Shown: positions 34,646-46,909 of the stretch, piece by piece
How the letters are laid out: each line of letters starts with the position of its first letter
Numbering within the stretch: the stretch's first letter is position 1
Assembly (NCBI GenBank): GCA_034359265.1
Contig: CP136893.1
Coordinates: forward strand, 20,840,001-20,904,000
DNA: 64,000 nucleotides
Source: Canna indica
Lineage: Eukaryota > Streptophyta > Magnoliopsida > Zingiberales > Cannaceae
Direction: 5' to 3'
Program-made: the position numbers and the translations under genes
Notes under the pieces: model-generated
Databases searched by the model: none
What the model saw: the letters and a program-made list of their open reading frames with translations, nothing else
Told to the model about the DNA's origin: nothing

Positions 34646-37600
34646 TTATTCTTCATCATCTGAATAATAGTCTTCGAATTCTTCTTCTTCTTCCTCTTCT
34701 TCCTCTTCTTCCTCTTCTTCATCTTCTTCATCTTCAGCTTCCTCAATTTCATGATCGTCATCATCAGCATATTCAACTTCTAATTGAATTGACGTTGTGT
34801 CTGCATCCTCGAGTATTGGAATAATACGATCCACAACAGGAATATCTTCTTCTTGATAGAAACCAGGAGGATCATTTTCTCCTACTATCGGATCAATTTT
34901 TCCTCTACCTTTTGTCTTACAGACTACACGCCAATCTGCTCTATCTTTATTTCGAGCCGGATACTTCGCGTAATATACTTGTTCGGCTTGTGATGCCAAT
35001 ATAAAAGGCTCATTTGCTGCCAATTTCGATTTATAATTAACCTCAACAAGTTTGTATTTTGGATGAACTTTCATGCCCCTTTCTGTTGTATCGAACCAAT
35101 GACATCTAAATAGGATCACTGATTTCAAGCCGAAGTAGTGCAACTCTATCACTTCTTCAATCAGTCCATAAAAATCCATATCACATTCAACATAGGTTGT
35201 CCCTTTCACGCAGACCCCAGCATTCATCGTCTTCTTTGCAAATGAATATTCAACCGTGTGAAATTTATACCCGTTAACAAAATATCCGCTATAGCACGAC
35301 ACAAGTCGCGACGGTCCACTAACAAACTCAAATATTTTTTCATCTATTTCAGCTCTGTGATCTTTGCTGTAAGTCTGAATCCAAGTAGGGAAATCACGAT
35401 TCCGTAATCTCTCCAATTCTTGATCGTTGTGAATAGAGTATTTTTGCACCATCTCAATGTCAAATATTTCAATGAATTGTTCAATCTCTGGACAATTGAG
35501 TAATACATACAAGTGTGCCAAATGATACTCTTCATCGCTTAAGTGTCGAGATGGACGAGAACCAAAAGCACGACCAGAGTGACAAAATATATTTAAACGT
35601 CCATCTGAATGTCGAACACCCCCATCGTCGTTACGTGGAAGACGATCAAATCTTGTCTGTACTGTCGATTCAAAGTAAAATGAGCAGAATGTTGAAATTT
35701 CTTGGATGATATACGATTCAGATATTGATCCTTCAACAGCTGCGGTGTTCTTTACTTTTTTCTTCAGACGATTCATGTATCTTTCAAATAAGTACATCCA
35801 ACGATATTGAACGGGGCCACCAACTCGTGCCTCGTATGCCAAGTGTATCGGTAGATGCTCCATCGAGTCAAAAAATGCAGGAGGGAAAAACTGCTCCAGC
35901 TTGCATATGATTTCAACAATATTATTTTCAAGTGTTGACATATCTTCGACTCGAAGGACATTTGCACAGATGCTTCTAAAAAACATACTTAATTCAGTCA
36001 ACGGACCCCAAATATTATCAGGTAGAAGATCTCGAAATGCGATCGGAAGTAATCTCTGCATGAATACATGACAATCATGGCTCTTCATCCCTGATATTTT
36101 GCAATCATCGACGTTCACACATCGAGATAAGTTTGAAGCATATCCATCGGGTAATCTGAGTTCTTTTACTCATTGACAAACATCTTTGATCTGTTGTTTA
36201 TTTAACACATATAGGGCCTTCGGTTTCAGATATCGTCCGTTGACCTCTTGTAACTCCAACTCTGGTCTTTTACAAAGTATTTTCAGATCATGTCGGGCTT
36301 TGACATTATCTTTAGTTTTTCCAGAAATATCCATCACAGTGTTGAAAATATTATCAAACACATTTTTTTCAATGTGCATGACATCTAAATTATGTCGAAT
36401 CAATAATGAACTCCAATAGGGCAATTCCCAAAAGATACTTTTTTTCACCCAGTTGTGTGTTTGGCCAAAACCTGACACTCTTTCATTGCGACCGAATACT
36501 ATATCTGGAAGTGCTGAAACACGTGCTAACATTTGTTCACCAGACAACATCGGTGGTGGCCCATCTCTTTCGACTCTGCCCTTAGTAAATTTATTACGAT
36601 TCCTTCGATACTGGTGATGAACCGGTAGGAATCGACGATGACAATCAAAGAATGAGATTTTTCGTCCGTTCTGAAGACTGATTGATTTAGAGTGTTCCAT
36701 ACAATACGGGCAAGAGAGTCGGCCGTGAGTGCTCCAACCCGACAACATGCCGTACGCGGGGAAATCATTGATTGTCCACAAGACCGCGGCCTTTAAATTG
36801 AAGTTTTGCTTCCGATGACAATCATAAGTGACAGCTCCCTCAGTCCACAATGTTTTCAATTCATCTATCAAGGGTCTGAGAAATATGTCAATTTCTTTTC
36901 GCGGGCCCTTAGGACCCGGAATAATCATCGAAAGATAAATAAATTCATCTTTCATGCACATTGACGGTGGCAAATTATAAACTGTCAACAGCACTGGCCA
37001 AACTGAATAAGGAGTTGCAGAATGCCCAAACGGATTAAAACCATCTGTGCACAATCCCAATCTGATATTTCTAGTATCCATAGCAAATGAAGGATAACAT
37101 GTATCCAAATGTTTCCATGCTTCACTGTCAGATGGATGAGTCATTACTGTATCATCACGACTTCTTGCATGCCAACTCATGTAGGGGGCTGTCTTTTCCG
37201 ACATGAATAATCTTTGAAGCCTCGGTGTTAGTGGAAAATACCGAAGCACCTTAAACGGGATATTTTTCTGTCGGACCGATTTCTTCTCCTTGTAACGAGG
37301 GTGTTGACATACAGGGCATTTATCCAACTGCACATTTTCTTTATAATATAAAATGCAGTTATTTTGGCACGCGTGTATTTTTTCGTACCCAAGCCCCAAT
37401 TTTCTCATTAGCTTTTTAGTCTTATAAAAAGTAGGCTCAAACTTGTTATCAGTAGGCAGCATTCCATTAATCAATCCAGCAATCCGATCATACGCAACTC
37501 CGCTGATATTACAATCGGCCTTGATGTTTAAGAGCTGTGTCATTGCTGAAAACCTAGTGTATTTAGGACAATTCTCATACAAAGGTTCATCGGCAGCTTT

Positions 37601-38125
37601 CAACATCTCGTAAAATTCTGCAGCTTCTTTATTCGGTAATTCAATCTCTACCGCAGCCCCTACTTCTGTGATATCAACCGCTGTAGTATCTGGTGGGACT
37701 GATGTCTGAAGAACTGGCCGATCAACATTATCATTCAGGTGGAATTGACCCCCAAGACTATCAAGTATCATAGTTCTATAAGGATTACATTGACCGGATG
37801 AAGAAGCACCAGCAGAGGAAGATTCACCATATGTCTGAACGACAGGATTGCTCGACGTCCCGACTTCGCGTGACTCCCCGTGACAAGTCCATAGAAAATA
37901 TCTTGGTGTAAATCCTTTGGTATATAGATGCAGAGTGACAGTCTCCCGATCCAAAAATCGGCCATTCGAACAAATGCGGCACGGACATCGGATTTGATCA
38001 CCCATGCTAACGAAATTCCGATTCGAATAGGCGAAATTTAGGAAGTACGTTACGCCTAATCGAAACTCATTCGTTAAAGCTCCATGATCAAAACGTCGGT
38101 ACATCCAACTTCGATCAGCCGACAT
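34646..38125 (-). pseudogene. CACTA-C TNP2-like transposase with one nonsense codon
   Basis: This is the DDE-type transposase that cuts CACTA ends. I start at 38125 (MSADRSWMYRRF) because the CACTA-B copy starts at the same place; an upstream in-frame Met exists at 38146. The transposase-associated domain is at residues 1-80 (CPCRICSNG). The TNP2 core follows: LGLCTDGFNPFGHSATPYS, GMLSGWSTHGRLSCPYCMEH and HNLDVMHIEKNVFDNIF. The C-terminal region has FRDLLPDNIW, SGYFVNGYKFHT and an acidic tail with 15 consecutive Glu. The frame is open for 1160 codons except a TGA at codon 652 (36170-36172), where the CACTA-B copy has Trp, so TGG to TGA is likely. There are no introns, unlike CACTA-B. Confidence 0.92.
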
Positions 38126-38199
38126 GATTCTGTCAATCAATGACAATTTCTTTGGTTAATGTCTTTAGGTGAGATGGTCCTATTCCATTCGGGATTTAT

Positions 38200-38389
38200 G
38201 TTATTCGTACTGCACTTACGTTTTTATTTTAACTGTTAACTAATTATTCTAAATTTCGACAGCATCTCCCTACAGTTCTCCGAATACGCATATCATCTGG
38301 GCGCGTATCGGAGAACAAGAGAGATGTTGCCGAAATTTAGAATAATTAGTTAACAGTTAAAATAAAAACGTAAGTGCAGTACAAATAAC
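38200..38389. repeat. Large near-perfect palindrome upstream of the CACTA-C transposase
   Basis: Left arm GTACTGCACTTACG... (from 38200) and right arm ...CGTAAGTGCAGTAC (to 38389) are inverted copies. The outer 50-60 bp are nearly identical. The inner parts (AGCATCTCCCT and TTCTCCGA against their inverses) are imperfect, around a short GC loop near 38295-38310. It lies about 75 bp upstream of the transposase start, in the probable 5' leader or promoter. It may be an embedded MITE or a hairpin that yields small RNA. Confidence 0.85.
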
Positions 38390-38596
38390 TATATTCCCAA
38401 ATTGTCCAATCAGGGACAATTCAAGAATTGTACGTCGTATAAAAGATCATCTACTTCTTTTACACGAACATACAATCCCCGAACGGATCTAAGGTTTTGC
38501 TAAATCATATCCGACTGATCGATGCGTACGTGAAACATATCAACTCGTCGGATGGATGATTATTTTCTAAATGTTTTGAGACAGTTTGAGTCCATA

Positions 38597-38832
38597 TTGG
38601 ACGATTTCGGCGCGCGTCCGAAGTGGACGATTCCGGCGCGAGTCCGAATTGGACGATTCCGGCGCGCGTCCGAAGTGGACGATTCCGGCGCGAGTCCGAA
38701 TTGGACGATTCCGGCGCGCGTCCGAAGTGGACGATTCCGGTGCGAGTCCGAATTGGACGATTCCGGCGCGAGTCCGAATTGGATGATTCCGGCGCGCGTC
38801 CGAAGTGGACGATTCCGGCGCGCGTCCGAAAT
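38597..38832. repeat. 26-bp minisatellite, nine copies of two alternating types
   Basis: The unit is GGACGATTCCGGCGCG followed by either CGTCCGAAGT (type A) or AGTCCGAATT (type B). The order is A B A B A B B A A by my reading. It lies upstream of the transposase in CACTA-C. Plus-strand open frames here come from the repeat. Confidence 0.92.
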
Positions 38833-38924
38833 TAATCTAAACCCTAATAATTAATCTAACAAATTAAACAATTAATCTAAACAATTAATTAACATTTATA
38901 AAATAATTAATTAACAATTTCAAA

Positions 38925-38929
<5 letters not shown>

Positions 38930-38960
<31 letters not shown>
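38930..38960. repeat. TA dinucleotide microsatellite
   Basis: About 15 tandem TA units, followed by GC-rich sequence (38960-39290) with CCGGCG repeats and the palindrome GAAACCCTAGAAATAGGGTTTC at about 39065 (written here as GAAACCCTA and its inverse TAGGGTTTC). Confidence 0.9.
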
Positions 38961-38962
<2 letters not shown>

Positions 38963-39304
38963 CGGCGCCGGAGTCCACCCTCCGGCGCCGGCGTACAGTG
39001 GCCGGACACACTGTCCGGCCACTGTAGAAGGTCCGGCGGCGGCCATAGGCCGACCGCCGCCGGCCGAAACCCTAGAAATAGGGTTTCGGTCGGATTTTAA
39101 TATCTCCGGCCGAAACCGTATAGGCCGGCCGATCAACATACCGGCAGCAGCGGCAGCGGCGCGGCGGCGAGAGGCGTCGGCGAGAGGCGTCGGCGAGAGG
39201 CGTCGGCGTCGGCAGCAGCGGCAGCGGCGGCGAGTGGCGTCGGCAGGAGGCGGCGGCGGCAGCAGCGGGAGGAAGAAGGGTCGGGCGCGAGAGCGTGCCC
39301 TATA

Positions 39305-39614
39305 TAAACTTATCAGCAACGGCTCACTCGCCCGTTAGAAAGCCGTTGCTGATAAGTTATCATCAGCAACGGCTCACTTATCCGTTAGCAAGCCGTTGCT
39401 GAAAATTAAAAAATCAGCAACGGCTAGCCTTTCCGTCCGAAAGCCGTTGCTGATAATTAAAATAATCAGCAACGGCTCGGTTTTCCGTTAGAACGCCGTT
39501 GCAGATACAGATATCTGCAACGGCTAGGGCGGCCGTAAGAATGCCGTTGCAAATAGCAACGGCTTGAGCGGCCGTTGCTGATAGCCGTTGCTGAAGACCA
39601 AGTTTCTAGTAGTG
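39305..39614. repeat. CACTA-C right subterminal repeats
   Basis: TCAGCAACGGCT and AGCCGTTGCTGA alternate up to the terminus, mirroring the left end. Confidence 0.88.
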
Positions 39615-39617
39615 TTA

Positions 39618-40262
39618 AAAAGTTAAAACCCTTGAGAACAGAGACAGGAGCAATGAATCTTGAGAAGACCGATAATCTCCTCTCTATTCACCAGTGGTTT
39701 GTAGTCATATGATCAAACTTTCACCAGTGGTTTAGAGAGTATCTATGTGGTAATAATTACTGATAATTATTGTGTCTGTCAACATCCATTGCTATTCCAC
39801 ATATTGTTGTGTGCCACTATCAAATACCCAATTAACATAACAGCTAGCTGTTGAACTATGGTGCTTACATTATATTCGTTTTCAGAGATAGTTTGAAGCA
39901 TGATTTCAAATACTGTACAGTCTAGTACGGTCGGTATTTTTACCAATTTTTTTAAATTGCCTAGTACCGAAAGAAAAATAAGGTAGTTAAAAGTTTAATT
40001 GAAAACAATTCCAAGTAGAAGCTATATTTAAATACTCTTGTCACCTAGATAACTAAGAATTTGTTAACCATCTTTTTCCTTCGTCCCCCTTTCTCTTCCC
40101 ACCCCTTCTTTTGCTTAACTCAACTCCCAAACAAACCAAGGTACCACTTTAATAGCTGATTTTTTAAAATATCATCTAAATAACATGATAGCTGATTTTT
40201 TTTTAAATTGTGTTCTAATTAATGTGCTTAATATTATTTCTAGGTTGAAAAAGTTAATCAAA
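39618..40262. other. CACTA-B sequence between CACTA-C and its transposase
   Basis: AT-rich sequence. The left part is probably the upstream region of the captured CASP-like gene. The right part is the leader of the CACTA-B transposase. A possible intron acceptor TTTCTAG lies at about 40238-40244. Confidence 0.4.
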
Positions 40263-43200
40263 ATGTCTACGGATCGTAGTTGGATGAAATGTCGAATAAT
40301 TAGAGGAGTTTTGACTAATGAATTTATTCAAGGAGTCGAGGGATTTCTTAATTTTGCATACTCCAAAACTCAATATATTTTTGGTGATAAAATTAGGTGC
40401 CCATGTCGACAATGTATTAATCATCATTATCATTATCGAGATGATGTGGCATATCACTTATGTTCGAAGGGATTTATGCCTCGCTACACACATTGGATTG
40501 CACATGGGGAGTTAACAAGTGAAGAAGTTGGTGAATCCTCAACCATTCCTCAATCAGAAAGCACCACTCAAAATCCCTATAGAACTATGGTGGTGGATGC
40601 AATTGGTATTGGCTCATCAAATGTAGAAGAAAGACCAAATGAAGAAGCTGCCAAATTTTTTGAATTATTGAATTACGCAGATGAGCCATTATGGAGTGGT
40701 TGTAAGAGTCAAAGTAGGTTATCAGCCATGTCACAGTTACTCAATTGCAAATCTGAGTTTAACATGAGTGAAGCTTGCTATGACCGGCTGATGTCAATAA
40801 TCAAAGATATGTTACCAGAAGATGCGAAGTTGGAAGAAAATTTTTATAAAACAAAGAAGATGATGAAGAAACTAGGACTTGGATACGAAAAGATAGATGC
40901 ATGTCAGAATAATTGCATGTTGTTTTATAAAGAAACAACAAATTTGATGCAGTGCTCAGTGTGTGGACATCCTAGATATAAGCCAACACCATTAAATAAT
41001 GGTAGGAGAAAAAAAATACCGTATAAGGTCTTACGGTATCTTCCGATAACACCAAGACTTCAAAGGCTTTTTATGTTTGAAAAAATTGCTGAGTATATGA
41101 TTTGGCATGCAAAGAATCGTAGTTCAGATGTTATTGCACATCCTGCAGATAGTGAAGCATGGAAACAGTTTGATGTTCACCATCCTTCATTTGCTTCTGA
41201 TCCAAGGAATGTCAGATTAGGATTGTGCACTGATGGCTTTAATCCATTTGGGCATTCTTCTATTCCATATTTAGTTTGGCCTGTGCTCATTACTGTATAC
41301 AATTTGCCGCCATCTATGTGTTTGAAAGATCAATTTATATTCTTAAGTTTGATAATTCCTGGACCAAAGAGCCCACGTAAAGAACTTGACATAATTTTGA
41401 GGCCATTGATTGATGAACTGAACATGTTATGGTCTGATGGGATTATGACATATGATGTATTTAGAAAACAAAATTTTCAAATGAGAGTAGCACTTATGTG
41501 GACTATCAGCGATTTCCCTGCATATGCTATGTTATCAGGATGGAGCACACACGGGAGGTTAGCTTGTCCATATTGTTTAGAGCATAGCAAATCTTTTATT
41601 CTTGAAAATGGGAGAAATACATTATTTTTCGATTGCCATCGTCAGTTTCTCCCTCTTGATCATCCATATCGAAGGCAAAGAGATAAATTTATGAAGGGCC
41701 GAATTGAAAGAGATGTTCCACCTCCACGATTATCGGGCGATGAAATGAAGGCACGTATTGATAAATTACCTAGTATTCAATTTGGAAATCAATGTGTTGT
41801 TAGAATTTTAGGATTTGGGCAACAACACAATTGGGTTAAAAAAAGTATCTTTTGGACTTTACCGTATTGGCATACAAATTTAATTCGACACAACTTAGAT
41901 GTGATGCATATTGAACGAAATGTTTTTGAAAATATATTCAATACGGTAATGGACATCAAGGGAAAAACAAAAGACAATGTCAAGGCTAGAGCTGATTTGC
42001 ATAAGTATTGCAAGCGCCCTGAATTAGAATTACAAAATGTCAATGAAAAACTGTTGAAGCCGAGAGCCTCATTTGTGTTGAACAAAGAACAAATCAAAGC
42101 AGTATGTCATTGGGTCAAAGAATTGAAATTTCCTGATGGTTATGCTTCAAACATAAGTCGATGTGTAAATATAGATGATTGCAAATTTTATGGAATGAAA
42201 AGTCATGATTGTCATATTTTCATGCAAAGGCTTATTCCAATTGCATTTCGTGATTTGTTACCTGATCCAGTATGGGATACATTAACTGAGCTGAGTTTAT
42301 TCTTTCGGGACTTGTGTTCAAGTGTGTTGCGAATTGAGGAGGTCAAAAGACTTGAGTTAAATATTGTTGAGATACTATACAAGCTTGAGAAAATATTTCC
42401 ACCAAGTTTTTTCGACTCTATGGAGCATCTCCCTGTTCATTTACCTTATGAGGCTAAAGTTGGCGGTCCTGTACAATATAGATGGATGTACAGATTCGAA
42501 AGGTAACACATATGCCTTTTGATTCTTCATTCAAATTTTTAATTTTTTTAAACGTCTTAATTTATAAGAATATTTCAGGTATATGTTTCAATTGAAGAAA
42601 AAAGTGAAGAATCGAGCATATGTTGAAGGATCAATTTGTGAAGCATATATCATACAAGAAATTTCTACTTTTTGTTCTTTCTACTTTGAACCAAAGGTAA
42701 CACATGTTGAATCAAGTGCCTCGAAATGATGATGGTGGAGTTCCAACTACCATGGGACGCCTATCTATCTTTACCTATCCTGGTCGACCTTGTGGGGCCG
42801 TTGGACGTTATAGGATGGTTGTCGACGAAGCTGAGTATAAAGCAATGGAGCTTTACGTACTTATAAATTGTCAAGAAATCTCTCCTTTTATTAAGTACGT
42901 AGTAGTATTAACATCAACTTTTTGTTAATTATTTCATATATTCAAATTATGTTAATGTAAACCTTATTGTTTCTAGTGAGTTTAATGATATCGTTAGGCA
43001 AAGAGAACCACACTTAACTGACGCAGAACTAGAGAAGTTACGAGACAGAGAATTTCCGAAATGGTTGAGAGATTATGTAAGTTGAACAATTATTCTTGTG
43101 TCAATGTCAATGTGAATAATCCTGATTATTTCATATTTCTTTTTTTTGATAGGTTAATCATAACATTGACATGGTTGATAATCGAATACTTGCCATTGCA

Positions 43201-43950
43201 CAAGGCCCACAAAGATTGGTTCGTTCCATGAAGGGTTATTTTGTGAATGGATATAAGTTTCACACCAAAGAATTTTCACATGGAAAGAAAACAATTAACA
43301 GTGGTGTTTGTGTCAAGGGTAGTTGCTACAATGACTTTGAATCTGATTACTATGGCATTTTGATTGATATTGTGCAGGTAGAATACTTTGGTGGAAATAA
43401 TGTGGTGTTATTTAAATGTGAGTGGTTTGATACCGAAAAAGGAGCTAGAGTACATCCTCGCCATGGACTTGTTGAAATCAATCACAAGTTGAGACTTTAT
43501 CATGACGCTCCTTTTGTGTTGGCAGAGCATGCTCAACAAGTTTATTACACTAGTTATCCCTCAAAGAAAAAAGGAAGAAGTAATTGGTGCTCTGTATGCA
43601 AAATTGAAGCAAGAAATAGATTTGATGTTTTAGAGGTTGAAGAAACAGACAATAATATCCCTCCACAGACCGATGATTTTTTTCAAGAGGATGAGGTTGA
43701 AACAATACAACCTATTATGCCTACAACTGAGTTGGATTTGTTAAATGTATTAGTTGATAACGATGGTGTAGTTGATGAAGTAGATCAACATGAAGAATTT
43801 TTCTTAAGAACTCGAAGACAAGCCATTGAGGAGGATGAAGAAGAAGCGGACACTATAGACATGGAAGATAGTGAAGATGATGAAGTTGACGAGTATTTGT
43901 CAAATGAGGAGAATGATGATTGGAACTTTTTTTGTATAAGTTTACTTTTG
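40263..43950 (+). pseudogene. CACTA-B TNP2-like transposase, four exons, one frameshift
   Basis: The start is chosen at 40263 (MSTDRSWMKCRII) by homology with CACTA-C. Exon 1 (40263-42502, 746 codons) holds the N-terminal CPCRQC motif, LGLCTDGFNPFGHS (about residue 319), AMLSGWSTHGRLACPYC (about 419) and HNLDVMHIERNVFENIF (about 541). Introns with GT-AG ends split the C-terminal part: exon 2 starts 42579, exon 3 is 42977-43076, exon 4 starts 43153. Within exon 2 a frameshift near 42705 separates FCSFYFEPK from the VPRNDDGG frame. Exon 4 has GYFVNGYKFHT and an acidic tail (DSEDDEVDEYLSNEEN). The exact C-terminus is unclear. CACTA-C encodes the same region without introns. Confidence 0.88.
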
Positions 43951-44475
43951 ATGATCACTTATAAAATCATTGTGAACATGATGACAAACTCTCATTTGTT
44001 TGTAATTGATTTTTTTTTTTTTAAATTCATGTGTCTTGAATTATTAACTATTTTTAATGCACTTTTAGTAAATAATGGTGTCACGAGGGTGAGGACGAGG
44101 GCGAGGACGAGGTCGAGGGCGTCCTCCTTTGATTGAAATACCTTTTGCGACCTCATCATCATCTGAAGCTATAGTTGGAGCCACGACCTCTACACCTTGT
44201 ACTCCTGTTGTACCTGTTACTGTTCCACTAGAAACACCTTCTACTCCTACACCTTCGACGTCATCAGCACTAGCACCAGCACCAGCACCAGCACCAACAC
44301 CAACACCCTCACCACCTTCAATCCATTTGCATTTGATGCCATCAGCTCCTCTTGTGCCATCTACATCTGTTGCTACACACAGTGATGATACTTCACGTCG
44401 AAGAGGACCAAATCAACCTTCACAACCGTCAGAGACACCAGATGATAGACGTCTATTAATTATTGATAAGAAAAG

Positions 44476-45379
44476 GTAGATCATTATATTTTGCATTATA
44501 TTATTTCAGTTACTATTTGGGTAACTAGCTTATCTGCAATATGTTTCATATATTTGGAAATAGAATATTTACCTCTACAAAATGTAATAGTGCATGTATT
44601 CTTTTAAATACAACATTTTTTCATATATGCCAAATAATTAATCCTAACAAACCATGGTTACCCGTAGATGATTTGGGTTGCTTAAACATATTAAATCATT
44701 AAATACCTAATACTTTTTTTCTAATACTATATATTATTTATTTATGATGGAGATGAAACTCTTAAGGCTAATTAGCAAGACATTGATCAAGCATGATTAG
44801 CAAGATCAGCCAAAATTACCTACCTAGCTTACCTACCTAGCTTATATGCACCACATCCTCCCTTATGTATGCACCTACTTCTACAATAAATAGAGATCTC
44901 CACCCCCATTTCTTCAAGCAACTTAGGACTACTTCAACAATTCTGGCATTCGTGCTTGAGAACAAGTATTTTTTCAAGGGTAGGGGACTTAATATGGACC
45001 TAACATGCCACATCATCCATATCATTATCATCAAGGGATTTACGTTCTTAATTAGTTTTATAATGGGTTGTTAGTGGGCTGTTTAGATTGTTAGTTGAGA
45101 TCATGAGTTCTAATGGTTTGTTCATTGTTATCTTCTAGAGTCATCTTAAGGGTGTTGCCTTTTGCTTTTATCTTGTACATCTACAAAAAGAGAATGTAAC
45201 GAATGATGGGGATCAAGAAATGAAATCAATTTTCTTTCCTCCATTCTCTCTACAAGGTGTTCAACTCACTTCCCCCAATAAGTTCAAGGAGATGGTGCTC
45301 TCTCCTAACTTGAACCCTAGTTATTCATTCTCATTTCCATTTCCCTCTTTCTCCCTTTTATTCAATCTTTGCCTTGTAA
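44476..45379. other. Intron 1 of the CACTA-B TNPA-like gene, LTR-like part
   Basis: Non-coding. The stretch 44840-45370 has a TATA-like CAATAAATAGAGATC and a downstream CTTTCCTCCATTCTCTC, reminiscent of a retroelement LTR, but no ends or duplication are visible. Confidence 0.35.
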
Positions 45380-46340
45380 GATGTCAGCTACACTTCTAAA
45401 GCCTCTGGGTGGTGGTGAGGAATCATTATTGCTCTCACTCTGAACATTTTCATTTATAGTGTGTTCAGACACAGTTTTCATTCGGCTCATCACTCAATAA
45501 GTTCTCTTCTTCAGCTTCTAAATCATGGACTTTCATTTGGTACATCTGTTGATGATATATGCTGAGGTATTCAATGCTTCAACCCACAAGTTCTTAGGTA
45601 AACTGCTCCCCCTCAGCAAGCATCTAGTCATTTCCACTAAAACCCTGTTCTTCCTCTCAGCTACCCCATTCTGTTGGGGTGTGTAGCTCGCTGTTAGCTG
45701 ATGTTTAATTCCTGTCTCAGTGCAGAATTCATCAAAAGACTTTGAGGTGAATTCTCCACCTCTATCTGTTCTCAAGACTTTTATCCTTGAGTTAACTTCA
45801 TTCTCAACTGCTGATATATTTGAACTTCTTGAACAGATTCAGAGTTTCGGATTTATCCTTCAAGAAATACACCCACACCATCCTGCTCCAATCATCCACA
45901 AACACTGCAACATATTTACATCCAGAGTAAGAATCAATACTTAAAAAGTGCATATCAATAAGTGCATATCAATACTTAAGAATCAATAAGTGCATATCAA
46001 TACTTAAGAATCAATACCTTCAATCATATGTTTAGTGGTCATATCAATAAGTGATTGTTCATTGACATGTCCCATGCGTTTATGCCATAGACTTAAATCA
46101 GTTTCAACTCAACTTTCAACCCTTAATGCAAAATTAAAACTACTTAACTTGATCAAGTTATTCTTAGCCATACTCAAAGTGCATACAATCTTTTCAGATT
46201 CCGAACTACAACAATATTACTTGAGTATACCTAAAGACTGCAATGCAAAATTTCAGACATTTTACATGGGTAATTTATGTACATGATATTGAACTTGATT
46301 AACTTAGAAAGCTTAAGTGAAAACAAATTGGAGTAAACAT
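45380..46340 (-). pseudogene. Ty1/copia fragment (GAG-pre-integrase and integrase core)
   Basis: In minus sense, LSLWHKRMGHVNEQSLIDM (about 46095) is the GAG-pre-integrase region. AVFVDDWSRMVWVYFLKDKS (about 45900) and LRTDRGGEFTSKSFDEFC (about 45770) are the integrase core with two catalytic Asp. YTPQQNGVAERKNRVLVEM (about 45680) carries the catalytic Glu. RT and LTRs are not found. It lies in intron 1 of the CACTA-B TNPA-like gene. Confidence 0.85.
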
Positions 46341-46724
46341 TACGTTAGGAAGAATAGGAAAGAAAGACCCCAAGAATGTATTCCTGCCGAGTTCAAGTAG
46401 TTGTTAATCCACTGTCTTTCTTACATATACAAAAGTGATAGATCATAAGGTTTACATGCTAATTGAAATAATCCAAGAATTTCAAATAACCAAGGAACTA
46501 TTTTTGACTACACCTACCCAACCACTAGACCTCTCCACCACCAACTCAAACTGATGTAATATACTAATATGTAGAGTTCCTCAGTGCTAGCAGGTTGAAC
46601 TACTATTGAAAAAAGGATTCCCTCTAAAGTTCTAAACCGCACAAAGGACAATATATATTATGCATAAAGTCAATTGCGACTGAGAATAAGCTGCTAGAAA
46701 TTGCACTCTATGGATTGTTGTTTC

Positions 46725-46909
46725 CTCTAAGTCTGTGCAGGAAATGACTGTGGAGGGAGCCTCTCTATTTTTGACCGACTCCTTGTAACCTAGTCCCTTT
46801 GGGCTTTTTCCGAGGTTTCCTTCTTCCTCTGTATATTCCCTTACTCCCCTACTTAGCTTGTATTTCTCAATTCTTTTGATAATTATAAGCCTTACTTTCC
46901 TAAAAAATA
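46725..46909 (+). mobile_element. 5'-truncated LINE insertion with 16-bp target duplication
   Basis: TATGGATTGTTGTTTC occurs at 46709-46724 and again at 46910-46925. The 185 bp between end in an A-rich tail (TAAAAAATA). Long direct duplication plus A tail is the mark of target-primed insertion. The body has no coding sequence and could be a LINE 3' UTR or a SINE. Confidence 0.8.

Larger units (their letters stand above)
32303..39614 (-). mobile_element. CACTA-C: near-intact 7.3-kb CACTA transposon, TSD TTA
   Basis: The ends are CACTACTAGAAAAATGG (32303) and CCAAGTTTCTAGTAGTG (to 39614). A perfect TTA duplication flanks it (32300-32302 and 39615-39617). Subterminal repeats TCAGCAACGGCT/AGCCGTTGCTGA fill both ends. 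It carries two genes on the minus strand, TNP2-like (38125-34646) and TNPA-like (34570-33005). The only clear damage I see is one in-frame stop in the TNP2-like frame. It is nested inside CACTA-B. Confidence 0.95.

Noticed and set aside
34646..36118. Separate 490-codon gene in CACTA-C
   Set aside because: It is the C-terminal half of the TNP2-like frame, in the same phase as the upstream part, separated only by one TGA.
38552..38854. Regular 26-bp repeats as a possible CRISPR-like array
   Set aside because: Units are directly adjacent with no unique spacers, in plant transposon DNA. It is a minisatellite.
44129..44479. Independent gene for a Pro/Thr-rich protein
   Set aside because: The sequence is the first exon of the CACTA-B TNPA-like gene: it aligns with exon 1 of the CACTA-C gene, and the splice into the next exon is in phase.
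45533..45775. Copia integrase as evidence of a complete retroelement here
   Set aside because: Only the GAG-pre-integrase and integrase core are present. I see no LTR pair, RT or RNase H.
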